Positions 1 to 6,049 of a DNA stretch of 10,740 nt are shown here, piece by piece. Below the pieces are notes generated by a model, which was not told the origin of the DNA, searched no databases, and saw only the letters and a program-made list of their open reading frames with translations. This stretch comes from Roseibacillus sp. (GTDB lineage: Bacteria > Verrucomicrobiota > Verrucomicrobiae > Verrucomicrobiales > Akkermansiaceae): the NCBI GenBank assembly GCA_002723015.1, contig PBNG01000032.1:15444-26183 (forward strand), written 5' to 3'. The position numbers and the translations under genes were made by a program. Each line of letters starts with the position of its first letter. Position 1 is the first letter of the stretch.

Positions 1-29
1 GGTGTTTCGCACGAAGCCAGATTGATACG

Positions 30-992
30 ATGCGTATTCTCTTCATGGGGACAGGTGAGATCGCCCTTCCCGTTTTCCGTAGACTCGCCAAGCGGAAAGA
101 AATGGTGGGATTGGTAACTCAACCAGACAGGCCCTTCGGCCGAAGCTCAAAGCCCCGGCCTCCAATAATCAAACAGGAGGCGAAGAAACTCTCCATTCCG
201 ATTCTGCAACCTGAAGATGTGCGGCGTGCGGAAGAGATCGCTGCTATCAGAGATCTCAAGCCGGAACTTATCGTGGTGATGGCGTATGGGCAGATCCTTC
301 CAGCAGGCCTTCTGCGGATACCCCGCCTGGGCTGTATAAACATACATGCATCCCTCCTCCCCAGACATCGGGGGGCTTCTTGTATCCAAGCCGCCATTTC
401 TGCTGGGGATCTGGAAAGTGGGATCAGCATCATAAAGATGGTTGAACGTCTGGATGCAGGGGATGTTCTCATCGAGAGGTCGGTTCCGCTGCATGCTAAT
501 GAAACAGGTGGATCTCTTCATGACCGACTGTCGGAAATCGCGCCGGATCTTCTGATGGAATACCTTGAAACAATTGAGACAGATGAGGTGGAAGGTATTC
601 CTCAGGATCACGCTCTTGCAACCTACGCTCCGCAGCTGCAGCGTCTGGATGGACAGGTAGATTGGGGAGCTTCCGCTGGGATTCTCGAGCGCCGTATTCG
701 AGCCTTTGAACCGTGGCCTGGCTCATACACCAATTTCACGGATGACAAAGGCCGTAACCGGCGATTGAAGGTTTTTCCCGGAGTGGGGCTGATCAAGGAG
801 CTTGAGGCTGCCCGGCCGGGGGAGATCGTGAGGGTAGAACCGGAGGGGATCAGTGTCGCATGTGGTCGAGGCGGGCTCATGTTGAATAACCTTCAGATCG
901 AAGGAGGAAAGCGTTTGCCAGCGGCTGAATTGATCAGGGGTAACAGTATCGTTGTGGGAAGATGCTTCTTTTCGCTGGCGAGTGAGGCGTGA
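30..992 (+). CDS. fmt: Methionyl-tRNA formyltransferase
   Basis: Transfers a formyl group from 10-formyltetrahydrofolate to the amino group of Met-tRNA(fMet) in the cytoplasm, making the initiator for bacterial translation. The 320-residue length is normal for the family. Seen: an N-terminal Rossmann-like start (RILFMGTGEIALPVF), the family block TQPDRPFGR near residues 30-38, and the formyl-transfer core INIHASLLPRHRG. This core places the catalytic triad at N104, H106 and D142 (in ERLDAGDVL). Residues from about 205 onward form the C-terminal tRNA-binding domain. The usual RGAAP segment after the core reads RGASC here, a mild variation. ATG 30 is the first in-frame ATG and matches the family N-terminus, but no clear Shine-Dalgarno precedes it. 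A different frame stops at 23-25, so an upstream gene (unseen) may end just before it. Identification is very secure. Confidence 0.97.
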   Translation: MRILFMGTGEIALPVFRRLAKRKEMVGLVTQPDRPFGRSSKPRPPIIKQEAKKLSIPILQPEDVRRAEEIAAIRDLKPELIVVMAYGQILPAGLLRIPRLGCINIHASLLPRHRGASCIQAAISAGDLESGISIIKMVERLDAGDVLIERSVPLHANETGGSLHDRLSEIAPDLLMEYLETIETDEVEGIPQDHALATYAPQLQRLDGQVDWGASAGILERRIRAFEPWPGSYTNFTDDKGRNRRLKVFPGVGLIKELEAARPGEIVRVEPEGISVACGRGGLMLNNLQIEGGKRLPAAELIRGNSIVVGRCFFSLASEA

Positions 993-1010
993 AGGTCACA
1001 GACTTGAGCC

Positions 1011-1589
1011 ATGGGATTAAGATGCCTTGCTGTAGTCCTGCTGCTCAGCATGCCTGCGATGGCGGTAACGCTTGAAGTCGTTGAACTTTATCAGCCTCTG
1101 TCCCTTCACGACACTGATGGTCTCGGCGAGACCCTCGGAGCGGAAGAACCGATACAGGCCGGGGTATTCGCGCGGCCCTACGTAGTCAGCGGAGCGATAC
1201 CTGAGGATCTCGTGAAAGCGGTCTCCACGCCCCATCAGATTCAAACGAATAGCGAGGGATATAAGGTTGCGGACGCAAATCTTCTGAATCTCTGCAGGGT
1301 AGGTCTTCGTTCGGAGATCAAGGTTGGTCGCCTTCTAGTGCGATTCGACGTAAGTAAGTTTAAGCTCCCGGAGGATTTGGATCTCACTGCGAGACAGGTT
1401 CTCCAGCTCTCTGTCATAGCGGTTGAGCGAACCCTCCGATCCTACTTCAGAGACCTACAGGATGAGGTCCTGAGTGTTTCCATTGGTATCACAGGGACGC
1501 GTGAGGGTAATGCGGCGCTTAAGGATCTGGCGAAGCGCTTCAGGCTTGGCGGCACAGACGAGGTGCAGAAAAAAAAGGGTGGCAGGTGA
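1011..1589 (+). CDS. Putative exported protein of unknown function
   Basis: I do not recognise this 192-residue protein. It begins with a typical Sec signal peptide: a short basic start, a hydrophobic stretch at about residues 4-14, and a likely cleavage after AMA at residue 18. The mature part is about 174 residues with no further membrane helix. It looks mixed alpha/beta, with a strand-like segment around residues 105-113 (VGRLLVRFDV) and an amphipathic helix around 125-150. It ends in a basic tail with three lysines encoded by a run of eight A. It has a single cysteine (C95), so no disulfide within one chain is expected. The gene starts 18 nt after fmt and is probably cotranscribed with it; a hairpin lies downstream. 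A periplasmic or surface location is inferred from the signal peptide only. An opposite-strand frame overlaps its 3' end but is less plausible. Confidence 0.75.
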   Translation: MGLRCLAVVLLLSMPAMAVTLEVVELYQPLSLHDTDGLGETLGAEEPIQAGVFARPYVVSGAIPEDLVKAVSTPHQIQTNSEGYKVADANLLNLCRVGLRSEIKVGRLLVRFDVSKFKLPEDLDLTARQVLQLSVIAVERTLRSYFRDLQDEVLSVSIGITGTREGNAALKDLAKRFRLGGTDEVQKKKGGR

Positions 1590-1597
1590 CGCCTCTG

Positions 1598-1628
1598 TTG
1601 CGATGGTGCTGTAGTTCTCTGCTATAAA
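1598..1628 (+). promoter_or_regulatory. Possible weak promoter upstream of pyrH
   Basis: TTGCGA (1598-1603, four of six matches to the -35 consensus) and TATAAA (1623-1628, five of six to the -10 consensus) are separated by 19 nt, longer than the preferred 17. It would start transcription near 1635 and give pyrH a leader of about 65-70 nt. The long spacer makes this a tentative call, and it overlaps the 5' arm of the neighbouring hairpin. Confidence 0.25.
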
Positions 1629-1649
1629 GGAGGAGTAACTCCTTCCTTT
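1626..1649 (+). terminator. Hairpin between the exported-protein gene and pyrH; possible terminator or attenuator
   Basis: An inverted repeat can fold into a ten-pair stem: six outer pairs (AAAGGA with TCCTTT), a one-base bulge (T1643 or T1644), four inner pairs (GGAG with CTCC) and a three-base loop TAA. A T-rich stretch follows (TTTT, then CGCTTT). It could end transcripts reading through from fmt and the exported-protein gene. The U-tract is imperfect and the stem is AT-rich at its base, so termination may be weak or conditional. The 5' arm contains AAAGGAGG, a perfect anti-16S match that would be sequestered in the stem. Confidence 0.35.
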
Positions 1650-1703
1650 TCGCTTTCCACCGATGAGGACTGTTGCTTCACTGATGTAACCGATCAGGTG
1701 TCT

Positions 1704-2432
1704 ATGGGTGAAAAGGAACGCTCCTTCAAGAGAGCCATACTGAAATTGAGTGGAGAGGCTTTGAGAGAGCCCGGCAGCACGGACAACATATCTCCTGAGA
1801 TCGTGGGTCGAATCGCGAGTGAGATTTCTGGAGCGCTTGAATCGGACGTTGAGCTGGGAATCGTTGTCGGAGGGGGGAATTTCTGGCGAGGCGCCGCCGC
1901 AAGCGCACGGGGAATGGACCGCGCGACCGCTGATTATGTTGGAATGCTGGCCACGGTCATGAATGCGCTGGCACTGCAGGCGGCTCTCGAAGAGCAGGGG
2001 GTCACCTGTGTCGTGCAGTCTGCGATCGAGATGAAAAATGTTGCCGAGCCATTCCTCATGCGGAAGGCAGGCCGTCATCTTGACCAGAAACGTGTGGTGG
2101 TCTTTGCTGCCGGAACAGGCAGCCCCTTTTTTTCCACAGATACGACTGCGGCTCTCAGGGCCAGTGAAATGAGTGCAGACGTTATCCTGAAGGCGACGAT
2201 GGTGGACGGAGTCTACACCGCCGACCCCAAGAAGGACGCGAAGGCGCAGCGCTATGAGAGGGTGACCTTCCACGAGTGTATCAGTAAGCGCTTGCAGGTA
2301 ATGGACTCGACCGCTTTCAGTCTCTGCATGGATAACAATCTGCCCATTATCGTCTTCGACCTTGGAGAGTCTGGTAATATAGAGCGGGCGCTGCGCGGTG
2401 AAGAGCTTGGCACGGTTATTTGTGCCGAGTAG
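1704..2432 (+). CDS. pyrH: UMP kinase
   Basis: Phosphorylates UMP to UDP with ATP, the step after de novo UMP synthesis that feeds all other pyrimidine nucleotides; acts in the cytoplasm as a hexamer in known bacteria. With ATG 1704 the protein has 242 residues, matching the usual length of about 240. Seen, in order: the nucleotide-binding start ILKLSGEAL (12-20), the glycine loop VVGGGNFWRG (54-63), the UMP-site segment GTGSPFFSTDTTAA (137-150), ATMVDGVYTADPK (164-176), and MDSTAFSLCMDNNLPI near the C-terminus. All are hallmarks of the bacterial amino-acid-kinase-fold PyrH, distinct from eukaryotic UMP/CMP kinases. GTG 1698 is an alternative start two codons earlier; I prefer ATG 1704 because a weak AGGTG lies just before it. 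It is followed closely by frr. The common upstream genes rpsB-tsf are not here. Confidence 0.97.
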   Translation: MGEKERSFKRAILKLSGEALREPGSTDNISPEIVGRIASEISGALESDVELGIVVGGGNFWRGAAASARGMDRATADYVGMLATVMNALALQAALEEQGVTCVVQSAIEMKNVAEPFLMRKAGRHLDQKRVVVFAAGTGSPFFSTDTTAALRASEMSADVILKATMVDGVYTADPKKDAKAQRYERVTFHECISKRLQVMDSTAFSLCMDNNLPIIVFDLGESGNIERALRGEELGTVICAE

Positions 2433-2461
2433 ATTCAGAACTGAAACAGAAAATAAGAACA

Positions 2462-3031
2462 ATGGACCCGAACTCGAGCAAAACGGAAGTGGATACCTCA
2501 ATGGCCAAGGCGGTGGAACACATGTTGCAGGAATTTGTTGGAGTAAGAACCGGCAAGGCTTCGCCGAGTCTCGTGGAGAACCTTGAGGTTCATGTCGAGG
2601 CGTACGCCAGCAACATGAGACTCAAGGAGCTCGCAGTGATCACAACTCCTGAAGCGAGAACAATCATGGTCCAGCCGTTTGACCCGAGCGTGACAGGGGA
2701 TATCGAGAGAGCGATCCGTGAAAACGGCAAACTCGGACTCAATCCTGTGAGTGACGGAAAGGTCATTCGGCTTCCTATCCCGGAGTTAACCGAGGAGCGC
2801 CGAGTCGAGTTCGTCAAGGTCATCCGCAATATGGCGGAGGAATCGCGGATCAGAGTAAGAGCCAGCCGGAAGGAGGGAATGGATGCGGCCAAATCGATGA
2901 AGGCAGACAATGTCCTGACTGAGGACCAAGCCCGCGACTTTGAGTCAGAGGTGCAGGATTTGACTGACCGCTATATCAAGGAAATCGACGCCAAGCTTGC
3001 GGATAAGGAGCAAGAGTTGATGACCGTATAG
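2462..3031 (+). CDS. frr: Ribosome recycling factor
   Basis: With EF-G, splits the post-termination ribosome so subunits can be reused. With ATG 2462 the protein has 189 residues (family about 185). The N-terminal helix MAKAVEHMLQEFVGVRTGKA leads into the diagnostic RTGKASPSL, followed by the small beta domain (LKELAVITTPEARTIMVQPFD) with the conserved start of domain II. GLNPVSDGKVIRLPIPELTEERR is the most conserved block. The C-terminal helix ends in ADKEQELMTV, as in other RRFs. The frame is open back to a TTG at 2420 that would overlap the pyrH end, but the family has no such extension and ATG 2462 gives the right length. No Shine-Dalgarno is evident, so translation may depend on coupling to pyrH, whose stop is 29 nt upstream. 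Confidence 0.97.
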   Translation: MDPNSSKTEVDTSMAKAVEHMLQEFVGVRTGKASPSLVENLEVHVEAYASNMRLKELAVITTPEARTIMVQPFDPSVTGDIERAIRENGKLGLNPVSDGKVIRLPIPELTEERRVEFVKVIRNMAEESRIRVRASRKEGMDAAKSMKADNVLTEDQARDFESEVQDLTDRYIKEIDAKLADKEQELMTV

Positions 3032-3045
3032 AAGAGCGCGGTCAT
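3020..3045. terminator. Inverted repeat spanning both convergent stop codons
   Basis: ATGACCG (3020-3026) and CGGTCAT (3039-3045) form a perfect seven-pair stem with a 12-nt loop. It covers the frr stop (3029-3031) and the stop of the reverse-strand gene (3042-3044). Its place between convergent genes suggests a bidirectional terminator. There is no T-run on either side, so intrinsic termination is uncertain. Confidence 0.3.
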
Positions 3046-3461
3046 AACACCGTTTCGTCCCGTTCCTCTGAAGTGGTGCCCTCCTCGAGCGCCGCGAGAG
3101 CTGCGGAGCGGCGAGCGCGTCTCCACCCGCGATATGACAGGCCCAGGTAGATGGCAGAAAGAGTCATCACGAGGGAGGCGTGGCGATGGTCAATCCTGAG
3201 CCATTCGAAGCTGCCCCGAAGTAGTTCTCCCAGAACGGTGGACGCATTCGTTAGAAACGCCAGAAATGTGAGAAACGATGCGGCCGCCATACCGTGTCGA
3301 GGCTCTCGCAAAGCGTAGAAGGATGCGATAAGGATGGATCCACCAAAGAACAGCCCGGGACTGGCATTGGCCTGAATCTCGTCAGGGGAAGAGCTTCCAA
3401 TCATTCCCACTGCGCCAAGGGTCAGCAGTGCGACCGCGAGAAGGAACGTGAAGGAGTGCAT
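3042..3461 (-). CDS. Small four-helix integral membrane protein, unknown function
   Basis: A 139-residue protein with four hydrophobic segments, at about residues 4-22, 35-51, 58-78 and 94-112, and a basic, then acidic, charged cytoplasm-like tail (WRRARR followed by LEEGTTSEERDE). Glycine and alanine are frequent in the helices, and a polar stretch (SSSPDEIQANAS) joins the first two. The overall shape of four short helices in a small protein recalls the TMEM14/UPF0136-like group, but I see no decisive motif, so no function is assigned. It is the only reverse-strand gene here. It converges on frr with 10 nt between the genes and diverges from the acetyltransferase gene. ATG 3461 is chosen because it begins the first membrane helix; there is no clear Shine-Dalgarno. 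The consistent hydrophobic pattern and the lack of a better frame on the other strand support it being real. Confidence 0.72.
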   Translation of the reverse strand: MHSFTFLLAVALLTLGAVGMIGSSSPDEIQANASPGLFFGGSILIASFYALREPRHGMAAASFLTFLAFLTNASTVLGELLRGSFEWLRIDHRHASLVMTLSAIYLGLSYRGWRRARRSAALAALEEGTTSEERDETVL

Positions 3462-3622
3462 GGATTTGCAGGCTTCAGCTCTGAGAAGTTTCAGGCTGCT
3501 ATTAAAATTGAATTCGCATCTCGCAGGGCTCAGGTCAATTCATCATGACCGGCCTGAGGAGATCCGCATGGATCCACGGCATTACCGGTTGCTCTCGGTA
3601 AATCAGGGCGTAGTCTTCGACC

Positions 3623-4102
3623 ATGATCGACATGTTGGTGCGCCTCTATGATCTGCCCGACTCCTCGGGGGTCTATGAGGCGGTGGAGTCTGCAGGGGTG
3701 GTTCTCCGGAGGCCCATGGCCTATGAGCGGCACATCGTAGCAAAGTGGGTCGACACCCATTTCTCTCCAAAGTGGGTCAGTGAAGCGAAGGTGGCCTTCG
3801 GAAGGACACCGGCAAGTGCATTCATTGCGACCCGCAATCGGGATATTCTTGGGTTTTGCTGCTACGAGACGACGGCCAAGGGGTATTTTGGACCAACCGG
3901 GATCATGGAGCGAGAGCGAGGTTCCGGGCTGGGTAAGGCGCTTCTCTTCAAGGCACTCGAGGCAATGCGGGATGAAGGTTACGCCTATGCGGTCATCGGG
4001 GGTGTTGGGCCGAGGGAATTTTATGAGAAAGCCTGTGGGGCATTTGAGATTCCGGGAAGCGATCCGGGAGTCTTTGCAGATCTACTGCCTGACCCATCGT
4101 AA
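3623..4102 (+). CDS. GNAT-family N-acetyltransferase
   Basis: A 159-residue protein of the GCN5-related acetyltransferase fold, which moves an acetyl group from acetyl-CoA to an amine; the substrate cannot be told from sequence. Seen: a central beta strand ASAFIATRNRDILGFCCYE (about residues 64-82), then the acetyl-CoA pyrophosphate-binding motif A as R99-G-S-G102-L-G104 followed by the helix KALLFKALEAMRDEGY, then the strand AYAVIGGVGP (121-130) and REFYEKACGAFEIPGS, which matches the motif-B pattern where a tyrosine follows the last strand. The N-terminal 60 residues are more divergent. ATG 3623 is the first ATG after an in-frame stop at 3611-3613; ATG 3632 is possible. No Shine-Dalgarno is evident. 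It lies 43 nt before ubiE, so cotranscription is likely, but a role in quinone or histidine metabolism is not implied. Confidence 0.85.
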   Translation: MIDMLVRLYDLPDSSGVYEAVESAGVVLRRPMAYERHIVAKWVDTHFSPKWVSEAKVAFGRTPASAFIATRNRDILGFCCYETTAKGYFGPTGIMERERGSGLGKALLFKALEAMRDEGYAYAVIGGVGPREFYEKACGAFEIPGSDPGVFADLLPDPS

Positions 4103-4145
4103 GGCAAACTCACCACTACCGCCGCAGAAGCGAAACGGGTTGACG

Positions 4146-4847
4146 ATGGAAGTTAAGCAGAACCAAGACCCGGAATATGTCAGGGGTGCTTTTGCACGCA
4201 TCGCCAGGAGATACTCCCTCGCCAACCATATCCTGAGTATGGGGACGGATATCCTCTGGCGGCGCAAGGTTGGGCGGATTATCGCGGGGCAGGCTCCCAC
4301 TCGTATTCTTGATGTCGCGACCGGCACCGGGGATCTAGCGCTGGAACTTCAACGAGCGTGTCCCGAAGCCAAGGTGACGGGGGTTGATTTCTGCGAGGAA
4401 ATGCTGACGCTGGCACGAGACCGTGGCTTGAGGGAAAGTCTGGTTGCGGATGGGCTGCAGCTCCCTTTTGAGGATGACAGTTTTGATGCTGTAACGGTCG
4501 CGTTCGGATTACGCAATATGAAGGATTGGGAAGGAGGGCTTCGGGAAATGGCTAGGGTCGTGCGGCCTTCGGGCATTGTTCTGGTCCTTGATTTCTCCCT
4601 TCCGGACGGGTTCCTGCGGCGTCCCTACGCGTTTTATCTTAACAGGATTCTTCCGATAGTTGCCGGTGCCCTCACCGGGCAGCGGGATGCATATGAATAC
4701 CTGGCGGGCTCGATTGAGCGGTTTCCCAGTGGTAGCAGGATGCTCGATTTATTTGGAAGGGCTGGGCTTTGTCAGCACAGCTGGAAGCCCCTCACGCAAG
4801 GGATTGCCTCGATTTACACCGGAAAAGGCATCGTGAAGCAGTCTTAG
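4146..4847 (+). CDS. ubiE: Demethylmenaquinone / 2-polyprenyl-benzoquinol C-methyltransferase
   Basis: SAM-dependent C-methyltransferase that completes menaquinone from demethylmenaquinone (MenG role) and, in ubiquinone makers, acts in that pathway too. From ATG 4146 it has 233 residues, the normal length. Seen: the family N-terminus VRGAFARIARRYSLANHILSMGTDILWRR (residues 12-40, equivalent to the YD-x-x-N-x-x-LS-x-G-x-D-x-x-WR signature), SAM motif I as LDVATGTGDLA (55-65), the acidic strand end VTGVDFCEEML (77-87), the UbiE-specific AFGLRNMKD, then REMARVVRPSGIVLVLDFS and the C-terminal GIASIYTGKG. The aspartate in YD is S here (RRYS). The frame is open further upstream through the acetyltransferase gene, but homology starts only at 4146. 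The hisC start follows 17 nt after the stop. If the host is a verrucomicrobium, menaquinone is the likely product, hence MenG. Confidence 0.95.
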   Translation: MEVKQNQDPEYVRGAFARIARRYSLANHILSMGTDILWRRKVGRIIAGQAPTRILDVATGTGDLALELQRACPEAKVTGVDFCEEMLTLARDRGLRESLVADGLQLPFEDDSFDAVTVAFGLRNMKDWEGGLREMARVVRPSGIVLVLDFSLPDGFLRRPYAFYLNRILPIVAGALTGQRDAYEYLAGSIERFPSGSRMLDLFGRAGLCQHSWKPLTQGIASIYTGKGIVKQS

Positions 4848-4864
4848 CACTTAACATCATTCCC

Positions 4865-5980
4865 ATGGAGATTCAGACTCAGCCCATGTCGATCCATCGT
4901 TTCGCTAATCAATTTGTGTGCGATCTGACCGCCTACGAGCCAGGTAAGCCGGTGGAGGAGACGGCGCGCGAACTTGGCCTGCGGCCCGAGGAGGTTGTTA
5001 AACTCGCCAGCAACGAAAACCCTCTGGGACCATCACCCAAGGCAAAAAAGGCGATGTATTCCGCCATTGATCAGGGTCAACTTTATCCTGACGGGGGAGG
5101 ATGGGAACTCAGGCGGGCTATTGCCAAAAAGCATGGGGTTGAAATGAGAAATGTGATTCTGGGGAATGGATCGAATGAAATTATCGAGCTGCTCTGCCAC
5201 TGCTTCCTGAACAAGAATACATCCCTTGTCGCCGCAGAGCATGCCTTCGTTGTCTACAAGCTGATGGCAAAGTTGTTTGGTGCTCACTACAAGGAGGTTC
5301 CAGACCCGGGCTTTGTTCATGATCTTGATGCCATGGCGGAGGCCATTACGGAAGAGACTCGTCTGGTGTTTGTAGCAAACCCCAATAATCCCACCGGCAC
5401 GATGGTCGATGGTAATGCAATCGATCGCTTTGTCAGCCGGATCCCGGATCACGTGATCGCGGTGTTTGACGAGGCGTATCACGAGTTTCTCAAGGATCCA
5501 CCAGACACGATAGAACATATAAGGCAGGGAAGAAACGTCTGCGTGATGCGAACATTTTCAAAGGCTCAGGGCCTCGCAGCCCTGCGAATCGGCTATGGTA
5601 TCGCCTCGGTTGAGATTGCCGATCTTCTCAACCGGGCCCGGCAACCATTCAACGCCAACGCGATTGCGCAGGCGGGAGCTCTCGCCGCCCTCGAGGATTC
5701 CGAACATGTTGCGAGGACAGTAGAGAATAATGATGAAGGGCGTGCCTTCCTGGAAGAAGGGTTTCGGCAGAGAGGACTGCACTTCATCGAGAGTAAAGCG
5801 AACTTCGTTCTGGTGGAGGTTGGTGATGGAGATGCCGTGTTCGCTGAGATGCTGGCGCGAGGGGTTATCGTGCGAGCGATGAGGGGTTACAAACTCCCCG
5901 GGTGGGTGAGGATTTCAGTGGGCACGAGGGCTGAAAACGAGCGCTGTCTTGAGGTGCTGGATCAGGTGCTCAAGGCCTGA
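4865..5980 (+). CDS. hisC: Histidinol-phosphate aminotransferase
   Basis: PLP enzyme of fold type I that transfers an amino group from glutamate to imidazole-acetol phosphate in histidine biosynthesis. From ATG 4865 it has 371 residues, within the family range. Seen: the N-terminal substrate segment KLASNENPLGPSP, YPDGGGWELRRAIAKKHGV, the PLP-phosphate region LGNGSNEIIELL, the NPNNPTGT motif from N172, DEAYHEF, and the PLP-binding lysine K233 in TFSKAQGLAALRIGYG, then the C-terminal WVRISVGTRAENERCLEVL. The FSKA-GLA-LR-GYG block favours HisC over other class I aminotransferases, though broader aromatic transamination cannot be excluded. ATG 4886 is an alternative start, seven codons in. No other his genes are in the window, so the gene is separate from a his operon here; it follows ubiE by 17 nt and is probably cotranscribed. 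Confidence 0.95.
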   Translation: MEIQTQPMSIHRFANQFVCDLTAYEPGKPVEETARELGLRPEEVVKLASNENPLGPSPKAKKAMYSAIDQGQLYPDGGGWELRRAIAKKHGVEMRNVILGNGSNEIIELLCHCFLNKNTSLVAAEHAFVVYKLMAKLFGAHYKEVPDPGFVHDLDAMAEAITEETRLVFVANPNNPTGTMVDGNAIDRFVSRIPDHVIAVFDEAYHEFLKDPPDTIEHIRQGRNVCVMRTFSKAQGLAALRIGYGIASVEIADLLNRARQPFNANAIAQAGALAALEDSEHVARTVENNDEGRAFLEEGFRQRGLHFIESKANFVLVEVGDGDAVFAEMLARGVIVRAMRGYKLPGWVRISVGTRAENERCLEVLDQVLKA

Positions 5981-5981
5981 G

Positions 5982-6000
5982 AACCAGGGCTTCGCTGGTT
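5982..6000 (+). terminator. Hairpin just after hisC
   Basis: AACCAG (5982-5987) and CTGGTT (5995-6000) form a six-pair stem around the loop GGCTTCG, starting two bases after the hisC stop. There is no T-tract behind it, so it may be a weak or factor-assisted terminator, or an RNA 3' end stabiliser. Its last two bases are the first two of the following -35 box. Confidence 0.35.
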
Positions 6001-6027
6001 GACAGGAGCCGGACTGAGACCTAATAT
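5999..6027 (+). promoter_or_regulatory. Near-consensus sigma-70 type promoter for the zinc-ribbon gene and mnmE
   Basis: A perfect -35 TTGACA (5999-6004) is followed after exactly 17 nt by TAATAT (6022-6027), which keeps the key first, second, fifth and sixth bases of the -10 consensus. The expected start is near 6034, leaving about 16 nt before ATG 6050. The surrounding AT-rich stretch (6022-6048) holds TAATATT twice (6022-6028 and 6041-6047). This is the best promoter in the window and marks the start of a new transcription unit after hisC. Confidence 0.7.
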
Positions 6028-6049
6028 TTAAAGAGTCCTTAATATTCAG

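Noticed and set aside
2..25. Possible end of an upstream gene (frame ending TGA at 23-25)
   Set aside because: Only seven codons are visible, so the gene cannot be identified or distinguished from chance.
1455..2501. Long reverse-strand open frame of 348 codons opposite pyrH
   Set aside because: It lies antisense to pyrH, whose family motifs are unmistakable. The translated frame is rich in Arg, Ser and His with no domain, as expected for a shadow frame in GC-rich coding DNA.
3462..3622. Divergent intergenic region as a paired promoter; short inverted repeats GGTCA/TGACC (3533-3550) and GATCC/GGATC
   Set aside because: A TTGACC box exists on the reverse strand but no -10 at a good distance was found, and the inverted repeats are only five pairs, common by chance.
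3780..4145. Upstream extension of the ubiE frame, 122 codons through the acetyltransferase gene
   Set aside because: The extension has no family similarity and overlaps a recognisable GNAT protein in another frame; the UbiE N-terminus begins at 4146.
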